This document shows, piece by piece, positions 46,987-57,234 of a stretch of DNA of 64,000 nucleotides. Both the position numbers and the translations under genes were made by a program. Source of the DNA: Taudactylus pleione (taxonomy: Eukaryota > Chordata > Amphibia > Anura > Myobatrachidae); NCBI GenBank assembly GCA_031769625.1, contig JAUIMM010000115.1, positions 14,740,501-14,804,500 on the forward strand. The letters run 5' to 3'. The notes below the pieces were generated by a model. It was not told the origin of the DNA. It was given only the letters and a program-made list of their open reading frames with translations, and searched no databases. The stretch's first letter is position 1. Each line of letters starts with the position of its first letter.

Positions 46987-48735
46987 GGGCAAAATGTAAT
47001 AGGGTCCACGTTTTGAAAATGTGTGAGTATAAAACTATACTCGCACATTTTTAGAACTCATCCTATGTAATAGAGTGCGAGAACATGCAAACTTGCATGT
47101 TTCTCACACCCCCCACAACTCGCAATGGAAAACTCACATGTATCTCACATCTCCGCAACTCGCATCCTGATGTTTTGCCATTGTGAGGAAAAAAAACTCG
47201 GGCAATATAATAGAATGCAAGTGTTTAACCACTTAACTGACAATTTTGTTTTACTAAAAACTGCTCAGAAATTGTCTACTTTTTATGCATGAATTAGGTG
47301 AAGAACATCTATTTCAACTTATCCAAAATAATTTCATTAAAAAAAAAAAATCTTTTCTTATATTTGTAAAAAATATTTTTTTCAAACATCGGAACATTGT
47401 ATCAACACCATCAGAACATCACGACTTTCCTTTTCATTTCATTTCCACAGCGGCTTAAGGCACACGTTAGGGCAGGGGTGGGGAACATTTTTTCTGCCGA
47501 GGGCCATTTTGATATATATAACATTATTTGTTAGCCTGGTGCAGGCCATGCCCCCTCCGCGTGATGTCACATAGGGGCGGGGCCACAATCGCTGGTGATT
47601 ACAGCAATGCCCAGGATGCTTCGGGGAGCTGTAAGGGCAGCGGTGTGACCGTCTGAAGCATCCTAAGGATACTCCAGGTGGCACTGCTGCATAGATTTTA
47701 GCTGCAGGGTGCTATTCTAGGCACCCTGCTAGCCAAATGAGGCTAGCAGAAAAAAGCTCTGAGGGCCAGACCAAATGATTCTGAGGGCCTTATAAGGCCC
47801 CCGGGCCTGAGGTTCCCCATCCCTGCGTTAGGGGGTGGTGGGTGTTGCTGTGCTGACTGATCATCAGTGATCGGCAGCACGGCAGACACTGGGGGATCGT
47901 GAGGCAAGCAGAGGGACAGGCAAGGTTTTATTGCGACCAGATCAGATAATGCACAGCCTGGTGTTGTTGAAAAATTGCGACCATGACAGGCAAGTGGTTG
48001 ACTCGCACACTATGTTTTTTAAAACTCGTAAAATAACAGACCTGCTTCAGGCTTGCGAGTATAGCCAGAGCAAATCCGAGTTACACAGAAACATGCACAG
48101 ATCCGTGAGATCTGTGCATGTTTCTGTTTAAAAAAAAAATTAGTAAAACTTTTACCAGCACTGGGCTTTTCTGAGCCGGACCTTGTTGTGAAAATACAGG
48201 GGAAAAAAACATAGGATTCCCCTGTAATTTCATCAACTAGCACCGGGTTCAGTGAGCCAGTGTTGTTTGTGGAAATACAGGAAACAAAATGAGTAACCAG
48301 CACCGGAGTCTAGCGGGGGTGCAATGCCACAGCCGGGGGATCCTTTCACCGGGTCTTACTCCAAAGCATTCACATCTGACCGCTAGTCAGCCCAGGCCGG
48401 GAATACCTGGGGAGGTGGGGACTCCCCCAATGAAGGGGTTACCCCTCTCCAGGTCACCCCAAGCCTGAGCTGATAGCCGGGGCTATCCCTGGGAACCCCT
48501 GGGCGGTGGGCGCCAGGTTGATTTTGTAAAAGATAGATTGAATATTATTCTCTTTTACAATAGTGGTCCCAGCTTCCCCTTCCAGTCCGGTGCTGGTTAT
48601 AGAAAAACAGGGGACCCCTACTCATTTTGTCCTCTGTATTTCCACAACCAGGACTGACTCACTGAGCCCGGTGCTGGTTGCTGAAAATGAAAATTTGTCC
48701 CTCACACAAAACTCGCACCCTATTACATTTACCCC
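46987..48735. mobile_element. possible 1.75-kb element with GGGCAAAATGTAATAGGGT ends, hosting a hAT MITE
   Basis: The left end GGGCAAAATGTAATAGGGT and right end CACCCTATTACATTTACCCC are inverted and match the termini of the 248-bp MITE at 18149-18396. Inside, 48231-48305 and 48583-48690 are inverted copies of a GTGCTGGTT/AACCAGCAC-bearing segment. No target duplication was seen, so these could also be two separate partial copies. Confidence 0.5.
47473..47825. mobile_element. hAT MITE with exact 8-bp duplication, 353 bp
   Basis: The ends CAGGGGTGGGGAACATTTTT and GAGGTTCCCCATCCCTG are inverted repeats of the hAT type. CGTTAGGG is duplicated exactly on both sides (47465-47472, 47826-47833). A second inner pair, TCTGCCGAGGGCCATTTTG and TCTGAGGGCC-like sequence, continues the folding. 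Non-coding. Confidence 0.93.
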
Positions 48736-48739
48736 GCTT

Positions 48740-50400
48740 CCATTTCCGACAGTAGCCGCAGCACCCACCTCACTAACACCACATTGCAAGATTGGGATCC
48801 TTTCGGAGATCCTGTCCCTACATGCGTTTGTTTGTAAATTTGGGAGGTAGATAATTTCTTCTTTCTTCGCAAAGAGTGGTGATAAGAAATTTAATTTATT
48901 GGATCATAAATTAAAACAATTTTTACTTTTTTATAGAACCAAAAGAACACGGTTTATTCTGGAATGGACAGGCTTCAATAAAAGTAATTTATTCCTGGTA
49001 AACACAACAAGACAAATAACGTCAAATAGGTATGGCTGAGAAGGAGTTAAAAACTGGAATATGACAAACAGCAAGAAATAACATTATGCATAATAATGGA
49101 CAGTATCGGAGAAAACCCATTAGATGAAACTGTGATTCATCCTTCACCTTTTGGAGGCATTAAATTAACATTAGTTCAACTAACCAATTGAGGTCACTCA
49201 ATAGGGTGCTTTTTCGAATCGACAAGGTTAAAATAATACATTTTGGAAAATAATGTGCATTAATTAAAAAGAACACACAAGGTGAACACAGACGAAAGTA
49301 TTCTAAATTCACAAATAGTTTTTTTTGGTTTTTTTTACACTAAATACACATTAATACATATAGCACAAAGCACCAAACTTCAAAATGATACAAATTACAA
49401 AATAAGGTAACTTACAGTAACAGCTTGATTATAAAGTGGTGAAAGAATCAAAGAGGTGTATAAATAAAATAAAACTTCCCTCAAATAATACAAAGGTTGA
49501 TTTGGTGATGTGCAATGATTTAATGTAAAATATTCAGAAACGTCAATATAATATATACAGATGATTACATAAACTGTAATTACCATAGATGCGCTACTTA
49601 CCATCTGGAACTTTGAACAAATAGGAAAAACAGTAAAATTAGCTTTAACATGATTTTCCCCAGTTACTTTGAAACAATAATGCAACCGCCAAAATGTACT
49701 TAATGTCGCAGGACATTGCAGCTGCGATGAAGCAACAATGTATTTTCACAAGTTGGATCCCAACGGCTGGTAACTACAACGTTAAACAAGGCAAAAGTTA
49801 GATTTTAAAGCCTGATATTCGGTACAGTTGTCTGTACAAGAGAAGCAAATAAATGCTGCAGTAGCGCCAAACAGCCATTCTCGGGGATAAATGAAATCGG
49901 CGAAAAATTACGTCATTGGCGAAAAAGTATTACCGAAACTGACTTTTCGCTCCAAATTGAATACGGACCTTAGTCGCAATGCGATGTGACAAAACCGCTT
50001 CACGTAGACTACACTGATTAATTTGATATGCCACACTTGTATATCTGTGTGCGACTGAGTCTGAATGCAAAGCACAATGGAACTTGGCGTGGAAAAAAGC
50101 AAAACACGACTAGTAAAACCATTGGCCTTATAAATTTCAGGAATAAACATAATCAGAAGCACAGAATTTTAGAACCCAATGCTTAGTAAATAAACCCTCA
50201 AGTGTGTATTTTTCTTTTGTTTGAAATAAAGGGTCTATTTAAGGAATGATGACACTTCTGGGCTTGTGATGGTTGCTGTGAAGCAGTGTGTCTGATTAAC
50301 TCAGCTGTGCATAATGTGTGATACCTTCTGAGAAAATTTAGCTTAAAATAGGATGCTAATGAAGCTCTGTGTAAATGTTATCAAACAGGTTTGTATGTCA
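48740..50400. other. FARS2 upstream intron, no gene recognised
   Basis: AT-rich. 49880-49975 resembles part of the 33421-34256 MITE (GGCGAAAAATTACGTCATTG, CCAAATTGAATACGGACC). No gene. Confidence 0.5.
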
Positions 50401-50403
50401 GAG

Positions 50404-50590
50404 AAAATATGAGATATGGTAAGAACTTACCCTTGTTATCTCTATTTCTACGAAGTCCATAGGGTTCCACAGGATACCTTGGGGTATAGGTGTGACGTCA
50501 GTCGCAGGGCACCAAAGAGTTAAGCTTTCAGCCTCCCAGGATGCACTAGGTCCCCCTCCTATACCCCGCCCCCGGGCCAAGGCACCTCAG
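50404..50590. repeat. left inverted terminal repeat of the DIRS element
   Basis: From about 50447 this stretch matches the reverse complement of the right end with few differences. Shared blocks include the GGTATAGGTGTGACGTCA region and the CCTCCCAGGATGCACTAGG region. It also has an extra outer segment (50404-50446) that is absent from the right end but copied inside the internal complementary region. It is the 3' end with respect to the ORFs. Confidence 0.9.
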
Positions 50591-50740
50591 TTAGTTACCA
50601 AGCCATAGGCCGGAGGAGGAGAAGGAAGAGAGAGAACAAAGATCTGGACACATACAAGAATCACATTCTCACCAGAGGGAGACAGAAAACCGGTGACCAG
50701 AGCAAAGCCCATCTGCAGCACAGGTGCGACAGGGCGGGAG

Positions 50741-50852
50741 TCCTGTGGAACCCTATGGACTTCGTAGAAATAGAGATAACAAGGGTAAGTTCTTACCATA
50801 TCTCATATTTTCTACTTCAGGGTCCATAGGGTATCCACAGGATACCTTGGGG
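50741..50852. repeat. internal complementary region of the DIRS element
   Basis: Bases 50741-50810 are the reverse complement of the left end (50404-50474), and 50809-50852 are the reverse complement of the right end (56293-56336). They abut at an AAA shared by both ends. In DIRS elements this region templates the joining of the two ends into a circle. The two ends differ from each other, and the region keeps both versions separately and faithfully, which supports recent activity. Confidence 0.92.
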
Positions 50853-50872
50853 ATGTCCCAAAGCAGTATCCT

Positions 50873-51895
50873 TTAAGGGTGGGGACGCTCCTGTGCAGAA
50901 AGGAGAATCCGCTGCCCGAAGGAAGCATCCTGAGAGGCGAAGGTGTCAAACCTGTAATACCTCACGAAGGTATGGACAGAAGACCACGTAGCAGCCTTGC
51001 AGATCTGAACTGCCGAGGCACCACGTCGAGCTGCCCACGAAGGACCCACAGACCTAGTGGAATGAGCCTTCAGAGAAGGAGGGACCGGTAGGCCTTCATG
51101 AAGATAAGCTTCAGAAATAGCCATACGGATCCAGGCTGCCAAAGTTTGCTTTGAAGCAGGCCAACCCTTTTTACGGAAGCCATAGAGGACAAACAAAGCG
51201 TCCGACTTCCTAAACGAAGAAGTGCGGTCAACATAAGTCCTTAAGGCCCGCACAACATCCAAAGAGGCCTCACCCACGGAAAGACCCGGTGAGTTAAAGG
51301 CCGGAACAACTATTTCTTCGTTAACATGAAACTGGGAAACAACTTTGGGAAGAAACTCGGGCCGAGTGCGGAGCACTGCCCTGTTCCCATGAAAAACCAA
51401 GAAAGGGGGTCTACAAGAAAGAGCCCCTAACTCAGAAACACGTCTGGCCAAAGCAATGGCCAGAAGGAAAACAGTCTTAGCTGTTAGCCATTTAAGATCC
51501 ACTGAGCCCAGTGGTTCAAACGGCGGTCCTTGGAGAGCCCTCAGGACCACAGCCAAATCCCAAGGCGCCACAGGTGGAACAAAGGGCGGCTGAATGCGGA
51601 GAACACCCTGCATAAAGGTGCGCACATCCGGGATTGTAGCAATCCTACGGTGAAACCAGACAGATAGGGCCGAAACCTGTACCTTCAAAGAAGCAAGGCG
51701 AAGCCCATGATCTAGTCCCGCTTGCAGGAAGGCGAGAATCCGAGACAGACGAAACTCCCGCGGTGCATAACCTCTCGGTCGACACCACTGGAAGAACGTA
51801 TGCCACACGCGATGGTATATCCTCGCGGAAGACGGTTTCCGAGCTCGTAACATGGTACGCACCACAGAGCTGGAAAACCCCCGGGACCTCAGCAT
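50873..51895 (-). CDS. DIRS tyrosine recombinase (340 aa from the likely start)
   Basis: This enzyme inserts the circular DNA copy into the genome by site-specific recombination, in place of a DDE integrase. From Met 51895 the protein has an N-terminal SAM-like DNA-binding region (about 10-100: ARIYHRVWHTFFQWC, FRLSRILAFLQAG). The catalytic domain follows: Arg in LARRVSEL (about 151), HSTR (His 278, Arg 281), Trp 304 and the nucleophile Tyr in TFVRYYRF (313 or 314). That is the R-HxxR-W-Y set of the family. The same frame stays open upstream to 53734, but that part lies over the RT gene in another frame and is very probably non-coding. The start Met overlaps the RT stop as ATGCTGA (51895-51889), which suggests coupled translation. 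The element's internal complementary region lies just downstream. Confidence 0.9.
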   Translation of the reverse strand: MLRSRGFSSSVVRTMLRARKPSSARIYHRVWHTFFQWCRPRGYAPREFRLSRILAFLQAGLDHGLRLASLKVQVSALSVWFHRRIATIPDVRTFMQGVLRIQPPFVPPVAPWDLAVVLRALQGPPFEPLGSVDLKWLTAKTVFLLAIALARRVSELGALSCRPPFLVFHGNRAVLRTRPEFLPKVVSQFHVNEEIVVPAFNSPGLSVGEASLDVVRALRTYVDRTSSFRKSDALFVLYGFRKKGWPASKQTLAAWIRMAISEAYLHEGLPVPPSLKAHSTRSVGPSWAARRGASAVQICKAATWSSVHTFVRYYRFDTFASQDASFGQRILLSAQERPHP

Positions 51896-54015
51896 GGCCG
51901 TCTCAACAGCCACGCCGTCAAAGACAGCCGAGTCAGGTCCGGGTGAAGGCAAGGACCCTGAGACAGAAGGTCCGGTCGTAGCGGCAACCGCAGAGGACTG
52001 TCCACGGACAGACCCTGAAGGTCTGAGAACCAGTGCCGTCTGGGCCACGCGGGAGCTATCAACAGGAGCGTCCCTCCTTCCTGTTTGAATTTCCGGATTA
52101 CCCGTGGAAGAAGGGAGACCGGAGGGAACAGGTATGCGAACCGGAACGTCCACCGGACGGACAGAGCATCCACCAGAGACGCCCCTTCGTCTCTTGTGCG
52201 AGACCCGTACACCGGCAACTTGTTGTTGTGCCGGGACGCCATGAGGTCGATTTCTGGAAGACCCCACCTGTCCACCAGTAGTTGAAAAACGTCCGGGTGC
52301 AGGGACCATTCCCCCGGATGAACGTCCTGGCGACTTAGAAAGTCCGCCTCCCAATTTAGCACTCCCGGGATGAAGACCGCTGATATGGCCGGAAGATTGC
52401 GCTCCGCCCAAACCAGGATCCGAGAGACCTCTACGAGAGCCGCCCGACTGCGAGTTCCTCCTTGCCTGTTTATGTAGGCCACGGTGGTAGCGTTGTCCGA
52501 CTGGACCTGCACCGGGCGACCCTGGAGAAACCGCTGTGCCTGCTGGAGAGCATTGAAGACCGCACGGAGTTCCAAGATATTTATTGGAAGCTCCGCTTCT
52601 GTCGGCGTCCACCTGCCCTGGAACAAGTGTGGACCCGAAACTGCTCCCCAGCCCCGAAGACTGGCGTCCGTTGTCAACAGGACCCAATTTGGAACCCAGA
52701 ACGGACGTCCCTTGTTGAGGTGGGTCGTCTGTAACCACCACGCAAGGGACAGGCGAACCTCCTGGGTGAGCACAATCGTCTGGGACTTCAGAGACTGAGT
52801 CAGCCCGTTCCACTTGGACAGGATCAGGTGCTGCAGAGGTCTGGAGTGAAACTGGGCGTATTCCACCATGTCGAACACCGACACCATGGAGCCCAGTAAC
52901 CTCATCGCCGAGTGTAAGGACACCCGGCGGCTGTGCAGGCAACTGCGCACCCTTGACTGTAAAGCAGAGATCTTGTCCTCCGTCACGAAGATCCTTTGCT
53001 GTCCCGAGTCCAATAAGGCTCCAAGATGCAGAATCCTCCGAGACGGGATTAGAGTGGACTTCTGCCAGTTGATTAGCCAGCCGTGCCGTTGCAGCAGTGC
53101 AATGGTCAGGTCCAAGTGGCGTAACAGGAGCTCTGGAGATCCTGCCACCAATAACAGGTCGTCCAAATACGGCAACATGCGGACTCCCTGCAGCCGCAGA
53201 GAAGCCGCCATGACCGCCATCACCTTGGTGAAAACACGTGGTGCTGTTGCCAGGCCAAAAGTTAACGCCCGAAACTGGAAGTGGTCGCTGCGGATTGCAA
53301 ACCTGAGGAACTGTTGATGGCGCAAAAGAATAGGGACATGCAGGTAAGCGTCCTGTATGTCCAATGACACCAAGTAGTCCCCAGGTTCCAGCGCCAGAAT
53401 GATGGACCGTAGGGTCTCCATCCGAAACTTCGGGACCCGCAAAGACTTGTTGAGTGCTTTGAGGTTGAGAATCGGACGATATGACCCATTGGGTTTCTGT
53501 ACCAAAAATAGATTTGAATAGAAACCCTGGCCCCTCTGGGAGAATGGAACAGCCACTATAACTCCAGCCTGGAGCATAGTGTGCAATACCTTCCACAGCT
53601 CCGTAGCCTTGTTCCGGTCTGATGGGAGACCCGTGGTGAAGAAGCGAGCCGGGGGTCTGTGCCGGAAGGAGAGGGCGTATCCGTGGGAAACCATCTCCAG
53701 AACCCAAGTGTCTGTCGTAGTGGTCGACCAACACTGGGCGAACTGTAGCAGGCGGCCTCCCACCCTGGGATCCCCCAAAGGGAGGCCCGGACCGTCAGGG
53801 AGCAAGCTTGTCATCTGGCTTGGGGGCCGGACGTCTGGTACTCCATGCCTGCTTCCGGGGCTTGACCGATTTCTTAGGGCCAGCCTGTCGAGGAAACGAC
53901 TGTGGTTTGGGCCTGCCCTGGGCCCTAGATGACCGAAAGGACGATGGTCCCGAACCAGAAGGAGCAGCGGCCGACGGGAGACAAGCAGATTTGGCTGCCG
54001 CCAGCGTGGCCACAA
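51889..54015 (-). CDS. DIRS reverse transcriptase / RNase H / methyltransferase-like ORF (open frame 708 aa)
   Basis: This ORF copies the element RNA into DNA. Residue positions are counted from Met 54015. The reverse transcriptase has palm motif DIQDAY at about 219-224 and active site YLDD at 283-286. RNase H follows, with LTTDAS (448-453), LELR (481-484), QSDNAT (505-510) and WEADFLSR (555-562). The region from about 590 to 670 (EIDLMASRHNNKLPVY, then FPPVSLLPRVIRKFK and LLIAPAWPRRHW) resembles the methyltransferase-like domain of DIRS elements. The first 67 residues overlap gag and look like a shadow frame. The likely start is Met 53814 (MTSLLPDG), which overlaps the gag stop by 20 bp and gives about 641 residues. 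The stop at 51889 overlaps the recombinase start. There are no internal stops. Confidence 0.93.
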   Translation of the reverse strand: MWPRWRQPNLLVSRRPLLLLVRDHRPFGHLGPRAGPNHSRFLDRLALRNRSSPGSRHGVPDVRPPSQMTSLLPDGPGLPLGDPRVGGRLLQFAQCWSTTTTDTWVLEMVSHGYALSFRHRPPARFFTTGLPSDRNKATELWKVLHTMLQAGVIVAVPFSQRGQGFYSNLFLVQKPNGSYRPILNLKALNKSLRVPKFRMETLRSIILALEPGDYLVSLDIQDAYLHVPILLRHQQFLRFAIRSDHFQFRALTFGLATAPRVFTKVMAVMAASLRLQGVRMLPYLDDLLLVAGSPELLLRHLDLTIALLQRHGWLINWQKSTLIPSRRILHLGALLDSGQQRIFVTEDKISALQSRVRSCLHSRRVSLHSAMRLLGSMVSVFDMVEYAQFHSRPLQHLILSKWNGLTQSLKSQTIVLTQEVRLSLAWWLQTTHLNKGRPFWVPNWVLLTTDASLRGWGAVSGPHLFQGRWTPTEAELPINILELRAVFNALQQAQRFLQGRPVQVQSDNATTVAYINRQGGTRSRAALVEVSRILVWAERNLPAISAVFIPGVLNWEADFLSRQDVHPGEWSLHPDVFQLLVDRWGLPEIDLMASRHNNKLPVYGSRTRDEGASLVDALSVRWTFRFAYLFPPVSLLPRVIRKFKQEGGTLLLIAPAWPRRHWFSDLQGLSVDSPLRLPLRPDLLSQGPCLHPDLTRLSLTAWLLRRPC

Positions 54016-55255
54016 TCTTATCCAGATCCGGACCGAAGAGAACTTCTCCGGTAAACGGCAACGCTTCCAGACCTTTCTTGGAATCTGCGTCCGCCTTCCA
54101 GGATCGCAGCCACAAGGTGCGACGAGCAGCCACCGCTGCTGAAGAAATTCTAGACACCAGAGTACTAATGTCTAGAGCCGCCTCGTTGATGTAGGTGGCC
54201 GAATCACGGAGATTGCCAATCAACTCCGCCTGTTCGGCCGGACAGTCGGATTCAAAAGAAGCCTCTAATGAATCCGCCCAGCGCTCCATCGCTCTGGCAA
54301 CCCAGCAAATGGCCATAGCCGGCCGTGCTGCCCCCCCTGCAAGGGAATAAGCGGACTTCAGGCAGATTTCTACCTTGCGGTCCGTAGCATCCTTAAGGGA
54401 GGACATGGATGGCATCGGCAATGTGGCACTACGGACAAGACGGGTCACGTGAGAATCCACCTGTGGAGGGGATTCCCACTTAGCAAAATAATTATCCGCG
54501 AACGGATAAGCCACCGCCAGGCGTCTCTGCGGCTGGTATCTTTTGCCAGGTTGTTTCCACGCCTCCTCTAAATGGTCCACCAACTGACCCGAAAGAGGAA
54601 AGACTGTGGCATCGCCCTTCACATCTTTGAAAAAGGCATACTTAGATTTAGCCGCTGGGGGAACTTCGTCCTCAATCACCAAGGCTGTGCGGACCGCCCG
54701 AATAAGTCCAGGAATATATACTTTGGACTTAGCATCAGCGTCCTTAGTATGGAGAGGTTCCTGATCGTAAGGATCCAGAATCTCCCCATCATCAGACGTC
54801 CCTTCGTCATCCTCATAAGGAGCGGACAGAGACGCCACCGGCCTTTTATGAGGCCGCATCACAGACTCCCCTTGCAACACATCCGACAAGTGCTGTACAG
54901 AACTCGTCAGGGAGTTAACCCACGCTGGCTCCTGAGAACCCGGGAGCGGGGAAATAGGGAGACTGTGGGGTACCACCAATTGTCGTGGGAACCCCTGCAT
55001 GGGTGACGACACCACAGACTGCTGGGACAAACCCATCGGAGTAAACGCGGGCTGCGGAGCTAACTGGCCCACTAAAGCTGTTAACGCCTGAGCGAAACAA
55101 GCCCAGGGCGGCTCCTGTACCGGTGCTGTAACCGTAATAGGCCGCGCCATGGACAAACACTGCCGGCAAAGGCCCTCCGCGCTACCCTCCCCCTCCGCTA
55201 ACGGTACTTTGCACGTGGTACACTGTAGCCGGAGGGGAAAATCACTTTCAGACAT
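53795..55255 (-). CDS. DIRS gag-like ORF1 protein (486 aa)
   Basis: This is the first ORF of the DIRS element, expected to give a nucleocapsid-like protein that packages the element RNA. It starts at Met 55255, just inside the GC-rich leader. The N-terminus has two Cys-x2-Cys pairs (residues 12/15 and 30/33), which may form a small zinc-binding fold. The middle is acidic and Ser/Asp-rich around residues 150-170 (EDDEGTSDDGEILD). The C-terminus is strongly basic and Pro/Arg-rich (KPRKQAWSTRRPAPKP), which fits nucleic-acid binding. The block WLRSWKADADSKKGLEALPF is conserved in the decayed copy at the left edge of the window. The end overlaps the next ORF in another frame. The gag assignment rests on position and composition; no catalytic motif is present. 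Confidence 0.8.
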   Translation of the reverse strand: MSESDFPLRLQCTTCKVPLAEGEGSAEGLCRQCLSMARPITVTAPVQEPPWACFAQALTALVGQLAPQPAFTPMGLSQQSVVSSPMQGFPRQLVVPHSLPISPLPGSQEPAWVNSLTSSVQHLSDVLQGESVMRPHKRPVASLSAPYEDDEGTSDDGEILDPYDQEPLHTKDADAKSKVYIPGLIRAVRTALVIEDEVPPAAKSKYAFFKDVKGDATVFPLSGQLVDHLEEAWKQPGKRYQPQRRLAVAYPFADNYFAKWESPPQVDSHVTRLVRSATLPMPSMSSLKDATDRKVEICLKSAYSLAGGAARPAMAICWVARAMERWADSLEASFESDCPAEQAELIGNLRDSATYINEAALDISTLVSRISSAAVAARRTLWLRSWKADADSKKGLEALPFTGEVLFGPDLDKIVATLAAAKSACLPSAAAPSGSGPSSFRSSRAQGRPKPQSFPRQAGPKKSVKPRKQAWSTRRPAPKPDDKLAP

Positions 55256-56189
55256 GATGGCACCACGTATGTGACCTCTCTCACCAATTAAGTATTAAAT
55301 AGGCGAGAGACCACCCTGCAGCACCGCACCGCAAGGGCTTTAGCAGAAGAACAGGGACAGTAATAAAGCTGACAGTTTAGAGAAGAAAAGTTACAGGCAG
55401 CGCTAGCAGTCACATACAATGCAGAGAAATAACAATTCCTGCACTAACAGCGCTGATTACTCAACTACACAGACACAGGGCCTGGTAGGACACAGCGCTG
55501 CATACACAGACCTGAGCCACAGCGGAGGAGAGGTATGCGGGGGGACCCAGACCACGATGCTTCCGTCCAGCGCTTCCAGCAGCGTTCACCATGCGTTCTG
55601 GAGAAGATGGCCGCCGAGGAGCAGAGAGGAGGCTGGCCTGGGGGAGGAGCGCTGCCACAGGACCAGTCGGCAGCATGCAGAGAGGGCTGTGTGCAGCGGG
55701 GGAGGCGCCGGCTGTGAGACAGGGAAGGCGCGCTCCCCTGGCATGCATTTAACCCCTGGGACGCCGCAGCGCTACCGCTCTGCTGCGGTCCGCTGTCCCA
55801 GGGGGTAGTGGAAGCGCAGGTTGGTCGCCTGGCTCCACTGCAGCCAGTCCCCAGGGAGCCCCCTGCCTGGGGACTTAGGACCATGTGATCAGCGGGGACC
55901 CACCGCGGGACCCCGCTGCTTACCTCTGTCCCCCTTGAATCCGGCCATGGTCCGGAGCATCTGGGGTCACCGCTAGCTGTGACCCCAGACGCCCACCAGC
56001 ATCCCCGGATCAGTACCGGCGTTCTGGTACCGGCGGGTGTAGGGAAGACAGCATGGACGTCAGGACTGACAGTCCATGCTGTTCATCCAGATGTGCAGCC
56101 ACAGCTGCATGAAGAAAAAGCTTCAGGGGCTCTTCTAGCCCCCACTCCAACAGGTGCACCCGACTCCGGCCGGGCACCAAACTAAACTG
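55256..56189 (-). other. 5' leader of the DIRS element
   Basis: GC-rich untranslated leader between the right terminal repeat and the gag start. Several open frames cross it on both strands, but none resembles a known protein. Promoter elements were not recognised. Confidence 0.6.
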
Positions 56190-56336
56190 AGGTGCCTTGG
56201 CCCGGGGGCGGGGTATAGGAGGGGGACCTAGTGCATCCTGGGAGGCTGAAAGCTTAACTCTTTGGTGCCCTGCGAATGACGTCACACCTATACCCCAAGG
56301 TATCCTGTGGATACCCTATGGACCCTGAAGTAGAAA
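56190..56336. repeat. right inverted terminal repeat of the DIRS element
   Basis: This is the reverse complement of the left terminal repeat, ending CCCTGAAGTAGAAA at 56336. It is the 5' end with respect to the ORFs. The same terminus, slightly diverged, ends the other DIRS copy at 2714. Confidence 0.9.
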
Positions 56337-56339
56337 TAT

Positions 56340-57230
56340 CCTGCTCATCCAGCCTTTTTGTAAACCAATGCCAATGTTGTTATGCTGACCTAGAAATACG
56401 AACATAAAGTCCTTCTACTCTCATTAGTCTCAAGTGATGAGGTTATGTGTAACAAGGTAAACTGGGCTCAGTTTAAGAAACCTTAAAGTTAACAACCCTG
56501 AAGTAAAACCTATTGTAAATTGCATACCTCCTAACTATACTGATTTGAGGGGACTGTGTCGCCCTTTTCAAATTTCTCCTGATTTGATCTGAGGTAGCCA
56601 CATCTAGGTGGTCACACAGCTTCTATCAATCCACCTGTGAAAATAGCCGTCATCACTATCTGCCCTAAACCAGTTAAAAGAGTTCTCAGTGTACTCTCAA
56701 CTCTGACCAGGCAGCAATTCTGCCTATATGCCCATGACATACCCTCATTATTATCGTATGTGCTAACGCCCAGTTACACTCATGCTTAACCCGTAGTTGC
56801 TCACAGTTGCGTAGGCTTAGGTGCATGTGTAGTATGACAAATTGCAGGATTCATAATTGAAATGGACTTGCGTTCAACTCTGAATGAGGTTCTATCAGGG
56901 GAATTCAGTTAGGAAACCCGGAGCTAATCTATTAAGCTGCATTTTCCCTGCGTGGTAAACTATGGGTTAATGCACGCTAACCAATAGATTCCACCAAATT
57001 TCTTCAATCTATGGGTTTCCCTGCGCGTTGAAATGCAGAGTATGCATTCTAATACCAAATTTTCCTTGCAGCTTCTGAGGCTGCGAGGAAAAATCCACCC
57101 ACTGGGGCTTAGTGCACGGGGTCCCCGCAGCTAATTGAATGGGGCAGTGCGTTCCATTAGCTGCAGGGTAAACCCCGCACATAATTGAAATCTCTGCTAT
57201 ATGTGCACCATCATAAGGCATGTATAAGTG
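56340..57230. other. FARS2 upstream intron, no gene recognised
   Basis: Nothing coding. A loose inverted repeat at 56900-57200 pairs AGGGGAATTCAGTTAGG-like sequence with TTAGCTGCAGGGTAAACCCC-like sequence. Confidence 0.45.
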
Positions 57231-57234
57231 TGCT

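Larger units (their letters stand above)
50404..56336 (-). mobile_element. complete, apparently intact DIRS-type tyrosine-recombinase retrotransposon
   Basis: The element is about 5.93 kb and reads right to left. It has imperfect inverted terminal repeats: the left end at 50447-50590 matches the reverse complement of 56190-56336. An internal complementary region at 50741-50852 is the reverse complement of the extreme left end (50404-50474) joined to that of the extreme right end (56293-56336). This is the diagnostic DIRS layout. Three overlapping ORFs on the minus strand encode gag-like, RT-RNase H-methyltransferase-like and tyrosine recombinase proteins. None has an internal stop, so the copy looks young. 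The element is clearly more GC-rich than the AT-rich intron around it. Both ends finish in AAA, and no target-site duplication is visible, as expected for this class. Confidence 0.95.

Noticed and set aside
51896..53734. Long N-terminal extension (about 613 residues) of the recombinase frame
   Set aside because: It lies over the reverse transcriptase gene in another frame and is Gly/Ser/Pro-rich. It has no conserved motif.
55465..55884. Open frames in the DIRS leader
   Set aside because: GC-rich leader DNA gives long chance frames on both strands. None is similar to a known protein or shared with the other copy.
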